64,000 bases of DNA from Brevibacillus laterosporus DSM 25 (GTDB lineage: Bacteria; Bacillota; Bacilli; Brevibacillales; Brevibacillaceae): contig NZ_CP017705.1 in NCBI RefSeq assembly GCF_002706795.1, positions 1,429,501 to 1,493,500 on the forward strand, in the 5' to 3' direction. Under the pieces are notes generated by a model. That model was not told the DNA's origin. It worked only from the letters and a program-made list of their open reading frames with translations, and searched no databases. Position 1 is the stretch's first letter. Each line of letters starts with the position of its first letter. Of the stretch, positions 43,606 to 52,673 are shown in pieces. A program made the position numbers and the translations under genes.

Positions 43606-44541
43606 TTGAAAATCTTTTTAATTGAAAATGGAACCATGACACCAGTTGAAGACGTAGAAGAGACAACCCGCCCACCTGCTAACGGTTTCTATTGGATACA
43701 GGCCCGTTTATTTGATCTGGACATACTGCAATCCTTGTTTCGTTTGCATCCACTAGCCATTGAGGATTGCATTGATGAAGAAGAGCAACGCCCCAAACTT
43801 GAGGTTTATCATGATCATTACTTTATCGTTAGCAATAGTATTCAGTTTCAAAATCAGGATATTTTTCTGCGAGAAGTAAATATCTTTCTTGGAGGGCATT
43901 ATGTCATTACGGTCAGTAAATTTGAAATAAATGAGATTCGTATTTTTCCCTCCATTATTCGTGAAGAAGAAATTCATTCATCCGATTCCTTCTTGTATTT
44001 TTTCATGGATCAGCTTATAGAAAGCTATTTTGATGTGATGGAAGAAATCCAAGACCTGATTGAAAACTTAGAAGAGCAGGTTTTACTCAAAGCAAAAAAC
44101 GCTCATCTTTCACAAATTGTTGGCTTACGCCGGGAAATTCTGTATGCAAAAAAGATGATGGCTCCACAACGCGATCTCATTCATGCACTTCAAACGATGA
44201 ATTTATCTCTGATCTCTCCTAACCTACGTAAATATTTCATTGATATTCATGAGAATGCAGTGAAGATTGTGGAGAATTTTGAAACATTTCGAGAGTTAAT
44301 TGGCAACGTACGTGAAGCTTACCAATCATCTGTTTCCAATCGAACCAATGAGATTATGCGCATTTTTACAGCACTAACCACCATATTCATGCCTTTGACT
44401 GTTGTGACAGGCATTTATGGAATGAACTTTGATGTGATGCCAGAACTACATACACACTATGGCTATTTTTTCGTCTTGATCATTATGTTCACATTAGCTA
44501 CTACGATGTATGTTATTTTTAAAAAAAAGGATTGGTTATGA
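43606..44541 (+). CDS. corA: CorA-type magnesium transporter
   Basis: This 311-aa protein has the CorA layout: a soluble N-terminal domain (LHPLAIEDCIDEEEQRPKLE), a long helix and two C-terminal membrane helices with the YGMNF signature at the pore entrance (about residue 271). It imports Mg2+ and possibly other divalent metals. The start is a TTG at 43606, 7 bases after AGGAGGG. No Mg riboswitch is seen upstream. Confidence 0.9.
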   Translation: MKIFLIENGTMTPVEDVEETTRPPANGFYWIQARLFDLDILQSLFRLHPLAIEDCIDEEEQRPKLEVYHDHYFIVSNSIQFQNQDIFLREVNIFLGGHYVITVSKFEINEIRIFPSIIREEEIHSSDSFLYFFMDQLIESYFDVMEEIQDLIENLEEQVLLKAKNAHLSQIVGLRREILYAKKMMAPQRDLIHALQTMNLSLISPNLRKYFIDIHENAVKIVENFETFRELIGNVREAYQSSVSNRTNEIMRIFTALTTIFMPLTVVTGIYGMNFDVMPELHTHYGYFFVLIIMFTLATTMYVIFKKKDWL

Positions 44542-44665
44542 ATGGAAAAAAGTCTATAATTTAGAATAAGAGGTGTATGAAAGGGTTTTCTTTTCCTTTG
44601 ACATTTTTTCTTTCTTCATCTTTCTTACGATTGAGAATCTCTTTATGGCTGAAAGGGGATTGGAG

Positions 44666-45865
44666 ATGTCAAATATACGCACATTTAGTATTGTCATTGT
44701 AGGCGGAGGAAGCGCCGGTATTATGGTTGCTGCTAGATTATTGCGCGCACGTCCCTCCCTTCGTGGAAACATTGCAATCATTGATCCTTCCGATAAACAC
44801 TACTACCAGCCCTTGTGGACTTTGGTGGGAGCAGGTGTTGTATCAAAAGAAAAAACAGAACGAGAGGAAGCCTCCCAGATTCCTAAGGGTGCGATTTGGA
44901 TCAAAGAGTCTATAGAGTTCTTTTTTCCAGAAATGAATCAAGTACGTACAGCACTTGGGGAAGATATTCAATATGAATATTTGGTCGTGGCCGCAGGGAT
45001 TGAGATAGGCTGGGATAAAATTAAAGGGCTTCCTGAAGCAATTGGAAAAGGCGGGGTATGCAGCAATTATTCTTATGAACATGTTTCTTATACGTGGGAA
45101 TGTCTGCGCACTTTTGCAGGAGGTACTGCCATTTTTACTCATCCAAATAATCCGATTAAATGCGGGGGTGCCCCCCAGAAAATTATGTATTTAGCTGATG
45201 ATCATATGCGGAAGGCAAAGGTTCGCTCTCAATCTCAAATCATTTTTGCCTCAGCTAATGCGAGTATTTTTGCCGTCAAAAAATATGCAGATGCCTTACA
45301 AAATGTTATTAACAGAAAAAATATTCATACAAACTTTAGGTGGAATCTAATAGAGATTCTTTCAGATAAGAAAGAAGCTTTATTTGTTCATCTTGATACA
45401 AAAGAGTTACATACCCTTTCCTATGACATGTTGCACGTGGTGCCACCTATGTTCCCTCCCCGTTTTATTCGGGAAAGCCCTTTAGCTGACGAAGCTGGTT
45501 GGGTAGAAATCGATTCGGCTACCCTACAGCATAGACGCTACCCAAGCATTTTTTCTCTAGGAGATTGTAGTAACCTTCCAACTTCTAAGACTGGGGCTGC
45601 TATTCGAAAACAAGCGCCTGTGCTCGTTGCCAATCTATTGGCTGTCATTGACCAGCAATCCTTATCCGCTCGATACGATGGATATACGTCTTGTCCACTA
45701 GTTACAGGCTACAATCGCGTGATCCTAGCAGAATTTGATTACAAGAAAGAACCACGCGAAACGTTTCCCTTTGATCAATCAAAGGAAAGGTATAGCATGT
45801 ATCGAGTAAAAAAAGATTTGCTTCCTCTCCTTTACTGGCGAGCAATGATGAAAGGGCGAATGTAA
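44666..45865 (+). CDS. sqr: Sulfide:quinone oxidoreductase (SQR, type II-like)
   Basis: This 399-aa flavoprotein has IVIVGGGSAGIMVAARLL (FAD), a conserved tyrosine pair at HYYQPLWTLVGAG, a cysteine in GGVCSNYS, a second in IKCGGAPQKIMYLADD and the C-terminal SLGDCSNLPTSKTGAAIRKQAPV. This matches membrane-associated SQR, which oxidises sulfide and passes electrons to quinone. The ATG at 44666 has AAAGGGG 7 bases upstream; the frame opens 31 codons earlier. It is followed by the persulfide dioxygenase gene 49 bases away, the usual partner. Confidence 0.88.
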   Translation: MSNIRTFSIVIVGGGSAGIMVAARLLRARPSLRGNIAIIDPSDKHYYQPLWTLVGAGVVSKEKTEREEASQIPKGAIWIKESIEFFFPEMNQVRTALGEDIQYEYLVVAAGIEIGWDKIKGLPEAIGKGGVCSNYSYEHVSYTWECLRTFAGGTAIFTHPNNPIKCGGAPQKIMYLADDHMRKAKVRSQSQIIFASANASIFAVKKYADALQNVINRKNIHTNFRWNLIEILSDKKEALFVHLDTKELHTLSYDMLHVVPPMFPPRFIRESPLADEAGWVEIDSATLQHRRYPSIFSLGDCSNLPTSKTGAAIRKQAPVLVANLLAVIDQQSLSARYDGYTSCPLVTGYNRVILAEFDYKKEPRETFPFDQSKERYSMYRVKKDLLPLLYWRAMMKGRM

Positions 45866-45914
45866 CCCTTGTTCCACCATTTTCATTAAAAAATAAAAGG
45901 AGGAACGATTATCC

Positions 45915-47354
45915 ATGTTATTACGTTACTTTTATCATGAACAATTAGCTCAAGCTTCCTATCTTGTAGGTTGTCAACGAACTGGTGAAGCCGTCGTCAT
46001 TGATCCTCAAAGAAACATTGAAGCTTATCTGCGTATTGCCCAACAAGAAGGTCTGCGTATAGTAGGAGCTTTGGAAACTCATATTCATGCAGATTTTGTA
46101 TCCGGAGCAAGAGAGCTCGCTCATCAGACTCAAGCTACTCTCTATCTGTCAGGAGAAGGGGGTCCTGATTGGCAATATGCGAGACTCGATGATGTTGCCC
46201 ATCAAATTATCTATGAAGGAGATACCCTGTCCGTTGGTAATCTACGTTTAGAAGTTATACACACGCCAGGACATACACCGGAAAGTCTGTCCTTTTTATT
46301 GAAGGATTATGGCTCAGCCGGACCACAACCCATCGGAATATTTACAGGAGATTTTGTGTTTGTTGGCGACGTAGGTCGTCCTGACTTGCTCGAAAAGGCT
46401 GCTGGTCAAGCTGGTACCGCTGAGATAGGAGCACGCCAAATGTATAACTCTCTTCAACGTTTTAAAGAATGGGAGGATTATCTACAAATCTGGCCAGGTC
46501 ATGGAGCGGGAAGTGCATGTGGAAAGGCGTTAGGTGCAGTACCTTCTTCTACGGTAGGCTATGAAAAGCGTTATAACCCTGCCCTGTCTTTCACAGAAGA
46601 AGCTAAGTTCGTCACATGGTTATTAGACGGTCAGCCAGAGCCCCCCCGATACTTTTCTCGAATGAAACAAGTTAACAAACAAGGAGCAACCTTGATAGCC
46701 GATTTACCTCGCCCCAAAGAATTACAGATAGATCTGGAAGTACTACAAGACATACGAACTAGCGAAGCAATCCTACTGGATACACGTCTTGCCTCCCTAT
46801 TTGCCCAAAACCATTTGAATGGCTCTCTATCTATCCCCCATCAGCGTAGCTTCTGTACATGGGCTGGTTGGTTACTTGATGAACAAAGTCCTTTATATAT
46901 CATTGGGGATAAAGAAGATCATCACCAAATTTTATCTGATCTCCGGGCAGTTGGAATTGACCACGTCACAGCAATAGGCGATAGTAATGCAATTCAAAAA
47001 AACGTCGATCTGTCCCCCCTGCTCAAAGACATGCAGGAAATGGATGTTATGACAGCCACTCCACTTGTCTATCAGCAAGACGTCACCTTGATCGATGTAC
47101 GCAATTCATCAGAATGGCTTGAGGGCCATCTTCCACATGCTGTTCATATCCCACTCGGCTCTCTACAGGAGCGACTAGATGAGATTTCCAAAGATAAACC
47201 TATACTTGTCCAGTGTCGTTCCGGTGCTCGCTCTGCAATAGCAGTCAGCCTTTTAGAATCAAAAGGCTTTGAGAACTTGATTAATTTAAAAGGTGGAATC
47301 CTCGCCTGGAATCAAGCTGGACTTGAGACAATTTCAACAAACGTAACCATCTAA
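45915..47354 (+). CDS. cstB: Persulfide dioxygenase-rhodanese fusion (CstB-like)
   Basis: This 479-aa protein has a metallo-beta-lactamase domain of the ETHE1/CstB type (THIHADFVSGA, IHTPGHTPES, TGDFVFVGDVGRPDL, IWPGHGAGSACGKA). Two rhodanese-like domains follow. The first (about 260-360) lacks a catalytic cysteine. The second keeps Cys about 434 in VQCRSGARSAIA. It should oxidise glutathione- or CoA-type persulfide and transfer sulfur. Neighbouring sqr supports an H2S-detoxifying pathway. An AGGAGG site precedes the ATG. Confidence 0.88.
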   Translation: MLLRYFYHEQLAQASYLVGCQRTGEAVVIDPQRNIEAYLRIAQQEGLRIVGALETHIHADFVSGARELAHQTQATLYLSGEGGPDWQYARLDDVAHQIIYEGDTLSVGNLRLEVIHTPGHTPESLSFLLKDYGSAGPQPIGIFTGDFVFVGDVGRPDLLEKAAGQAGTAEIGARQMYNSLQRFKEWEDYLQIWPGHGAGSACGKALGAVPSSTVGYEKRYNPALSFTEEAKFVTWLLDGQPEPPRYFSRMKQVNKQGATLIADLPRPKELQIDLEVLQDIRTSEAILLDTRLASLFAQNHLNGSLSIPHQRSFCTWAGWLLDEQSPLYIIGDKEDHHQILSDLRAVGIDHVTAIGDSNAIQKNVDLSPLLKDMQEMDVMTATPLVYQQDVTLIDVRNSSEWLEGHLPHAVHIPLGSLQERLDEISKDKPILVQCRSGARSAIAVSLLESKGFENLINLKGGILAWNQAGLETISTNVTI

Positions 47355-47358
47355 GCTT

Positions 47359-47385
47359 GCTTACTTTTTCAAAAATAAGCTTTTT
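47359..47385 (+). terminator. Terminator of the sqr-cstB operon
   Basis: GCTTA-TTTTT pairs with AAAAATAAGC with one bulge and TTTTT follows. It overlaps the convergent HD-GYP gene end. Confidence 0.6.
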
Positions 47386-48487
47386 AGCTAAGTGGCTCAC
47401 AATCAGAAATGACTAGACTTAATTCCGTAGTTAGATCGATTTCAAATGGATGTACTTTTTCGTGGGCCTCGTTTTCTAAAATCCGTACAACTGGTCTTGA
47501 AGGAAATCCCGGATTATTTTTTATTATGACACCAGAGATACCGGAGCTTAACGTTACCCCCAAACCAACTGGATAAATAGAGATCGCATTGCGAAATTTT
47601 TCTAAAACGTTTCTACAAAATTGCGTCCCTGATCCTGCAAACAACAGCTCCGTAGCATCATGTGGCAGCATCGGCCGACGATAAACCCGATGACTTGTTA
47701 AAGCATCAAACACATCACATACGGCTAAAATTTTTGCATATGGATGAATTTCTGCTTCTTTTAATTGACGGGGGTAGCCGCTCCCGTCAATTCTTTCATG
47801 ATGCTGAAATGCGCAATGTGCAGCTAGTAACGGAATTCCTATTTGTTTTCGTAATAATTCAAATCCGATTACGGTATGCTGCTTGACAATCTCATACTCC
47901 TCATCAGTCAAACGCCCCGGCTTATTCAATATTTCAGGCGGTATCATCATTTTACCTACATCATGTAAAATAGCCCCTAAGGCTAAATCAGCAATTTCCT
48001 TATCATTTAACCCCATTTTTAATCCGACTGATACAGTATAAATTGTTACGTTAAAGGAATGGACAAACACGTAGGAATCGACACCACACACCGTTCCTAG
48101 TAAATTCATTGCTGAATGATTATGTTTTAATTCATGAATAAGATTCATGAGCACGCCTCGAACACGCAGTCCCATTTTTTCTGCCGCAAACACTTGTCTA
48201 AATTTTTTAGGATCTTCACGAAAGGTTTCAAACGACTTATGGATAAATCCCATCGCTTCCCGTCGCGTCTGGTCGGAGATAATATCATCTATAAGAATGT
48301 CAGCAGTATCCTCATCCTCAATATAAATGGAATGAATATTCATTTCCGCTAAACGTCCGATCATTCTCTGGGTGAGAGTAACGCCGTTTCCCACTAAAAT
48401 TGTACCATTACTATTGTAGATGCTTCGTGCAAGCTTCATGCCCGTTTCACAGCGGGTGATGGACAATAATCGCATTAGTTTTTCCAA
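47384..48487 (-). CDS. HD-GYP domain protein
   Basis: This 367-aa protein has an N-terminal region of about 120 residues (an FtsH-ext/two-barrel-like start, ISITRCETGMKLARSIYN). An HD-GYP domain with HDVGKMMIPPEILNK, the HHERIDGSGYP signature and AVCDVFDALTSHRVYR follows. HD-GYP domains degrade cyclic-di-GMP. The start is TTG at 48487; an ATG at 48475 is also possible. It is transcribed toward the sqr-cstB operon. The C-terminal 90 residues are a beta-rich extension. Confidence 0.85.
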   Translation of the reverse strand: MEKLMRLLSITRCETGMKLARSIYNSNGTILVGNGVTLTQRMIGRLAEMNIHSIYIEDEDTADILIDDIISDQTRREAMGFIHKSFETFREDPKKFRQVFAAEKMGLRVRGVLMNLIHELKHNHSAMNLLGTVCGVDSYVFVHSFNVTIYTVSVGLKMGLNDKEIADLALGAILHDVGKMMIPPEILNKPGRLTDEEYEIVKQHTVIGFELLRKQIGIPLLAAHCAFQHHERIDGSGYPRQLKEAEIHPYAKILAVCDVFDALTSHRVYRRPMLPHDATELLFAGSGTQFCRNVLEKFRNAISIYPVGLGVTLSSGISGVIIKNNPGFPSRPVVRILENEAHEKVHPFEIDLTTELSLVISDCEPLS

Positions 48488-48613
48488 GCCTTTCCTAGTT
48501 CTAGAACCATTATATCTATATACCTATTAGTAATTTCGTCAAAAAGGAGGTTTATATTTACTATTCATATGTAATAAAGAAAAGTCTGGCTAAGGCTTAT
48601 TAGCTTGTCCATC

Positions 48614-48656
48614 GTCGAAAACCCCCTAGGCCCACAGGCAATTAGGAGGTTTTTGC
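48614..48656 (-). terminator. Possible terminator of yunC
   Basis: On the minus strand AACCTCCTA pairs with TAGGGGGTT (one wobble) and TTTTC follows, directly after the yunC stop. Confidence 0.6.
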
Positions 48657-48658
48657 GC

Positions 48659-48979
48659 TTATGTTCGTTGTTCATGAGAGAGCATGAGTTCAATGGCATC
48701 GCTACCTTTTGTACCTATCTCTATACCCAAAGCAACTGAGCCATAAGTCACTGATTCCAAAGGAGCATCCAACAGTTCTTGTATCGTTTTTACCCCTGTT
48801 GCACGGCCTGCAATAATTTCTCGATGTGCTAACTTCTCATTTAATAATCCAACATCAAGCGCACCACACATGATATATCCAATGTCCGTCGCTACAACCA
48901 GCAACGTCGTTTTCGGCAAGTAAACGGTAATGGCCTGAGCTACACCCGCGTTAAAATAAATCGGTTTCATTTCAATCAT
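48659..48979 (-). CDS. yunC: YunC-like protein (DUF1805)
   Basis: This 106-aa protein has LPKTTLLVVATDIGYIMCGALDVGLLN and IIAGRATGVKTIQELLDAPL, the DUF1805/YunC signatures. It is a small soluble alpha/beta protein of unknown function. It follows yunE and yunF on the same strand and probably ends that operon. AGGAGGGG precedes the ATG. Confidence 0.85.
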   Translation of the reverse strand: MIEMKPIYFNAGVAQAITVYLPKTTLLVVATDIGYIMCGALDVGLLNEKLAHREIIAGRATGVKTIQELLDAPLESVTYGSVALGIEIGTKGSDAIELMLSHEQRT

Positions 48980-49051
48980 CGTACCCCTCCTTTCTTTTAC
49001 GATATGAGCAAAAGAGAGAAGGGGTGTTCTTTCGAAACAGAATGTTACAGG

Positions 49052-49879
49052 CTACGCTACCAAAGCTTTATAAATCATTTGAACAGCAATCGCTAAGATC
49101 ATAATTCTCAACAGGAGTATTAAGGTCTTACCCTTTAATTTATTTGCCACAATAGCTCCTATTGATCCCCCAATCCATGCTCCTGGGGCTAGACCAAGCA
49201 CATAAAACCATTGGATATGGTCGTTTATAATATTGGTCGTTGAACCAACAACAGCCGATAAAAAGATAATACACATGGAGGTCGCCGTAGCCATATGCGC
49301 AGGGAAACGATATAGGACTAAGAGCGCTGGCACCATCAAAATTCCTCCACCAACCCCAAACAGAGATGAAATGACACCGACGAAAAAGGCAATGATGATA
49401 GCAGATGTACGGTTATAGCCGTAGGTTCGTTGCTCACCCTGCTCATCCAGATAGGTTTTAACAATCTGCCATTGGTTCGTTTTTGGTTTGAATTTATCTT
49501 TAATCAGTAACAAGATAAACATTGATATTTGAAACAAACCAAACAATAGATAAAACGAGTCACTATTCATCCATTTATTTACATAAACTCCGACAATTGC
49601 TCCTGGTGCACTACCGATAAAAAATAGTACAGCCGCTTGCACATCCACTTTTTTCTGTTTCAAAAAACTAATACTTGAGGATAAAGCTGTGATCGCAATG
49701 ACCAATAGCGAGGTACCGCTTGCAATTTGTGGCGTAATGCTACCAGGGTCATACATATTGCCAAAATAAAGTAAGGCAGGAACGAAAAACATTCCTCCGC
49801 CAATACCGACCAGACTCCCCATTACACCTGCAAACAGCCCAATAAACATAAACAATAAAATATAGAGTGCAATTAACAT
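49052..49879 (-). CDS. yunE: TauE/SafE family sulfite exporter-like membrane protein (YunE-like)
   Basis: This 275-aa protein has eight or so membrane helices. The duplicated VGIGGGMFFVPALL and FGVGGGILMVPALLVLYRFP motifs define TauE/SafE anion exporters. Members export sulfite or other organosulfur anions; the sulfur genes upstream make this plausible but unproven here. It is in an apparent operon with yunF upstream (40 bases) and yunC downstream. B. subtilis YunE is the direct relative. Confidence 0.86.
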   Translation of the reverse strand: MLIALYILLFMFIGLFAGVMGSLVGIGGGMFFVPALLYFGNMYDPGSITPQIASGTSLLVIAITALSSSISFLKQKKVDVQAAVLFFIGSAPGAIVGVYVNKWMNSDSFYLLFGLFQISMFILLLIKDKFKPKTNQWQIVKTYLDEQGEQRTYGYNRTSAIIIAFFVGVISSLFGVGGGILMVPALLVLYRFPAHMATATSMCIIFLSAVVGSTTNIINDHIQWFYVLGLAPGAWIGGSIGAIVANKLKGKTLILLLRIMILAIAVQMIYKALVA

Positions 49880-49919
49880 GATTTAAGCCTCTTCCTGGGC
49901 GTACAACGCCAAAATGTTG

Positions 49920-50777
49920 TTAGAAAAGCTCAAGTTGTCGAGGATTCAATCCATCTGGATCAATATCCAATAGTTGCATCATTCGTTTGGCGTTTGCTAC
50001 AGCATCGCCCCCTGAATTATTATTGAATAGCACGATGACACGTTCCGTTTGCTGGCTTAATTCTAGTAGCCTAGGTTTCCATTCTTGTAATTCTTCCTCA
50101 CTATATCTATATAAATATCTAACATCTCGCCAATTTGGCGCACCCGTATCACGCCAACCTGCCTTATTTCTCCCATGAAAGCGAACCAAAGCCTGTTTAG
50201 GAGAGCTAACCGCTGTAACAATAGGGACAGAGCCAGACCCTACCTGCGGCTCATCACAGACAACATGAACAGCACCCAGATTTTGCAAAAAGGTTAATGT
50301 CTTTTCTCTCCAAGTAGACTCAAACCAGCTTTGATGTCGAAATTCGACAGAGACAGAGTAATGTGAAAAATAGTGAACACAATACTGAACGTATTGCACA
50401 TGCTCACGTTTACAGTCAAACCAAGGTGGAAATTGAAACAAGAGTGTCTCTAATTTCCCTGCGTCAACAAGTGGTTGAATGCTATCTTCAAAACTCTTAT
50501 ATAATTCTAGCTTTTCGCCACGCTCGATGTCACGCTGATGACCGGTCAACCCCTGATGCGGCTTCACAATAAAACGGAATGCATCAGGGGTTTCCTTTAC
50601 CCACGTCACATAATTTTTTTGTGGTAAAATAGCGTAAAAAGAGCTATCCAGCTCTACAATAGGAAAATGGCTGGCATAAACAGACAACTTATCTTTGGCT
50701 TTCACACCCTGCGTGTATAAATCATCATGATCTCCCCAGCCGCATACGCCAATTTGAATGTTTTGGTTTTTGCTCAA
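49920..50777 (-). CDS. yunF: DUF72 family protein (YunF-like)
   Basis: This 285-aa TIM-barrel-like protein has the DUF72 hallmarks IGVCGWGDHDDLY, FPIVELDSSFYA, FIVKPHQGLTGH, FQFPPWFDC and VEFRHQSWF. The function is unknown. The TTG at 50777 is used because AAGG lies 7 bases upstream; the frame extends 18 codons further. Only 45 bases separate its start from that of the divergent JAMM gene, so their promoters must overlap coding sequence. Confidence 0.85.
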   Translation of the reverse strand: MSKNQNIQIGVCGWGDHDDLYTQGVKAKDKLSVYASHFPIVELDSSFYAILPQKNYVTWVKETPDAFRFIVKPHQGLTGHQRDIERGEKLELYKSFEDSIQPLVDAGKLETLLFQFPPWFDCKREHVQYVQYCVHYFSHYSVSVEFRHQSWFESTWREKTLTFLQNLGAVHVVCDEPQVGSGSVPIVTAVSSPKQALVRFHGRNKAGWRDTGAPNWRDVRYLYRYSEEELQEWKPRLLELSQQTERVIVLFNNNSGGDAVANAKRMMQLLDIDPDGLNPRQLELF

Positions 50778-50822
50778 GAGAAAACCTTCTTTCACTTTAA
50801 TCTCAAAGGAGAAATTGTAGTT

Positions 50823-51263
50823 ATGAAACACACGTTATTGGGCTCTCCCTTTTCCCATGTTGATCAGCCGATTCTTATTTCAAAAACACTAGTGTCCCAA
50901 CTACTTGAAGCAGCTAAACAGCAGTTACCTTACGAATTCACTGCATTACTAGGCGGTCATCAAAACATCATTACGTCATTCTATCCTGCTTCTTTGGAAG
51001 TTGCCTCCACAGATACTTTTTTGTTAAGTCCTTCTATCTTTTTTCAAAGCATGGCTCAAATGAAAGAACAACATGAAAGCTGGCTTGGCATTTTGCACAC
51101 ACACCCGCTCTCTCCAGCCGTCCCTTCATCCCTAGACATACATGGATGGCATTATCCGGATCTTTCCTACTGGATTTTGTCATTTGCATCTGAAAAACCC
51201 GATTTAGCTTTATATCAAATCAGACAGGGGCATATACAACAGCATTCATACGCGATAATCTAA
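50823..51263 (+). CDS. JAMM/MPN metalloprotease-like protein (M67)
   Basis: This 146-aa single-domain protein has the JAMM catalytic pattern: an early glutamate in QLPYEFTALLGG (about residue 37) and HTHPLSPAVPSSLD (HxHx7Sx2D, about residues 91-104). Prokaryotic members remove C-terminal tails of sulfur-carrier or ubiquitin-like proteins, or act as desamidases. No ThiS/MoaD-type gene is adjacent, so the partner is unknown. The ATG at 50823 has AAAGGAG upstream. The divergent start lies close to yunF. Confidence 0.82.
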   Translation: MKHTLLGSPFSHVDQPILISKTLVSQLLEAAKQQLPYEFTALLGGHQNIITSFYPASLEVASTDTFLLSPSIFFQSMAQMKEQHESWLGILHTHPLSPAVPSSLDIHGWHYPDLSYWILSFASEKPDLALYQIRQGHIQQHSYAII

Positions 51264-51442
51264 CAGCTTCTAAACTCCTCTGATTAGCTTTTACACTCGT
51301 ATAAATTTCTCCAATTGCCCACGCCTATTTTGCCCAGCAGAAATTCTTTCCATATTAGTTTACTCCTTTTTTCGACAATCCTCAAATGCACGGACGTTAC
51401 ATAACCCCCCTTGTAAATGAGCAGAATAACAATAGATTTTTG

Positions 51443-51457
51443 AAACGGGCTCCGTTT
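51443..51457. promoter_or_regulatory. Palindrome upstream of the first BMP gene promoter
   Basis: AAACGG-GCT-CCGTTT is a perfect 6+6 inverted repeat 17 bases upstream of the -35 box; a possible operator. Confidence 0.35.
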
Positions 51458-51474
51458 AGTAAATAATCTAACAA

Positions 51475-51503
51475 TTGACGTTTGTTTATTTGTCTGATAG
51501 AAT
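51475..51503 (+). promoter_or_regulatory. Sigma-A-type promoter of the first BMP lipoprotein gene
   Basis: TTGACG, a 17-base spacer and TAGAAT lie about 60 bases before the start codon. Confidence 0.7.
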
Positions 51504-51562
51504 TTCATCGTTTGCCCAATTTAAACAAAACTTAGCAGAGACAAAAGGGAGGATTTTCCATC

Positions 51563-52588
51563 ATGAAAAAGCTTTATTCGATCCTCGGTGCTGGTCTTTT
51601 GACATTCTCACTCGCTCTAAGCGGCTGTGGAACAAAAGCTCCTGAATCCGGTAACGCATCTGGAGAAGCAAAAAAACAATTAAAAGTAGGAATGGTTACT
51701 GCTACTGGTAACGTTAACGATAATTCCTTTAACCAGATGACATGGGAAAGCTTGCAAAAGTTTGGAAAAGACACTGGTGCAGAAACCCAATACCTGCAAT
51801 CTGCAAGTGACAGTGATATCATTCCAAACCTGAATCAATTTATTAAAGAGAAATGGGATCTAACTTTTGGTGTCGGCTTCTTAATGTCTGAACATGTACA
51901 AAAAGTAGCAAAAGAAAATCCTGAAGCTAAAATTGCTATCATTGACTCTGTTGTTGACGCACCAAATGTAACATCCATCGTGTTCAAAGAGCATGAAGGG
52001 GCTTACCTTGCAGGTGTAGCAGCTGCACTAAGTAGTAAAACGGGCAAAATTGGTTTCCTTGGCGGTATTGAAATGCCTGTAATCAAGCGTTTTGAAGCAG
52101 GCTTCACAGCAGGTGCAAAGGCAGCTAAACCAGATATTACAATCGTTTCTCTTTACACAGGTGCATTTGATAAACCTGACCTTGGAAAATCTACTGCTTC
52201 CTCTATGTTTAACCGCGGTGTTGACATTGTGTTCCACGCAGCGAGCTCTACAGGAGATGGCTTATTTAACGAAGCAAAAGACCGTCGCGCTAAAGGCGAA
52301 AACGTATGGGTTATCGGTGTAGATATGGATCAGTCCAAAGTATTTGGTGAAGATATCACAATGACATCTATGATCAAACGTGTTGATGAAGCTGCATACC
52401 GTGTATCCACTGATCTATTAAATGGTAAATTTGAAGGTGGAAAAGCTGTATCTCTTGGTTTAAAAGAGAACGGTGTTGGACTAGCTGAATCCACAAAGAA
52501 AAACATCTCTGAGGATGTTTGGAAAAAGATTGAAGAGTTTAAACAAAAGATCATTAATGGTGAAATTACAGTACCAGACAAGATGTAA
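51563..52588 (+). CDS. BMP family substrate-binding lipoprotein, copy 1
   Basis: This 341-aa protein has a lipoprotein signal (lipobox LSGCG near residue 22). The BMP/PnrA fold follows: KVGMVTATGNVNDNSFNQ, IIPNLNQFIKEKWDLTFGVGF, GKIGFLGGIEMPVIKRFEAGF and VWVIGVDMDQS. BMP proteins bind purine or other nucleosides and sit on the outer face of the membrane. No permease or ATPase gene is in the window. A near-identical gene follows on the same strand, so the pair is a tandem duplication. An AGGAGGATTTTCC-type ribosome site precedes the ATG. Confidence 0.9.
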   Translation: MKKLYSILGAGLLTFSLALSGCGTKAPESGNASGEAKKQLKVGMVTATGNVNDNSFNQMTWESLQKFGKDTGAETQYLQSASDSDIIPNLNQFIKEKWDLTFGVGFLMSEHVQKVAKENPEAKIAIIDSVVDAPNVTSIVFKEHEGAYLAGVAAALSSKTGKIGFLGGIEMPVIKRFEAGFTAGAKAAKPDITIVSLYTGAFDKPDLGKSTASSMFNRGVDIVFHAASSTGDGLFNEAKDRRAKGENVWVIGVDMDQSKVFGEDITMTSMIKRVDEAAYRVSTDLLNGKFEGGKAVSLGLKENGVGLAESTKKNISEDVWKKIEEFKQKIINGEITVPDKM

Positions 52589-52602
52589 AACCTTTTTATA
52601 AA

Positions 52603-52645
52603 AACGGCATTTCTGTTAGCTTTATGCTACGGCAATGCCGTTCTT
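52603..52645 (+). terminator. Terminator or attenuator between the two BMP genes
   Basis: AACGGCATT pairs with AATGCCGTT across a 23-base loop, followed by a weak T-run (TTCTTTAC). Confidence 0.55.
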
Positions 52646-52673
52646 TACTCATTTTCTTTGGAGGTAAAATAAC

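Larger units (their letters stand above)
51264..51562. other. Gene-free stretch ahead of the BMP lipoprotein genes
   Basis: About 300 bases hold a sigma-A-type promoter (51475-51503) and a small palindrome (51443-51457). The CACTCGTATAA stretch resembles the start of a purine riboswitch, but the rest of that fold is absent. I see no gene in it. Confidence 0.6.

Noticed and set aside
51280..51400. Purine riboswitch ahead of the BMP genes
   Set aside because: Only a CACTCGTATAA-like start is present; the conserved core and second stem are missing.
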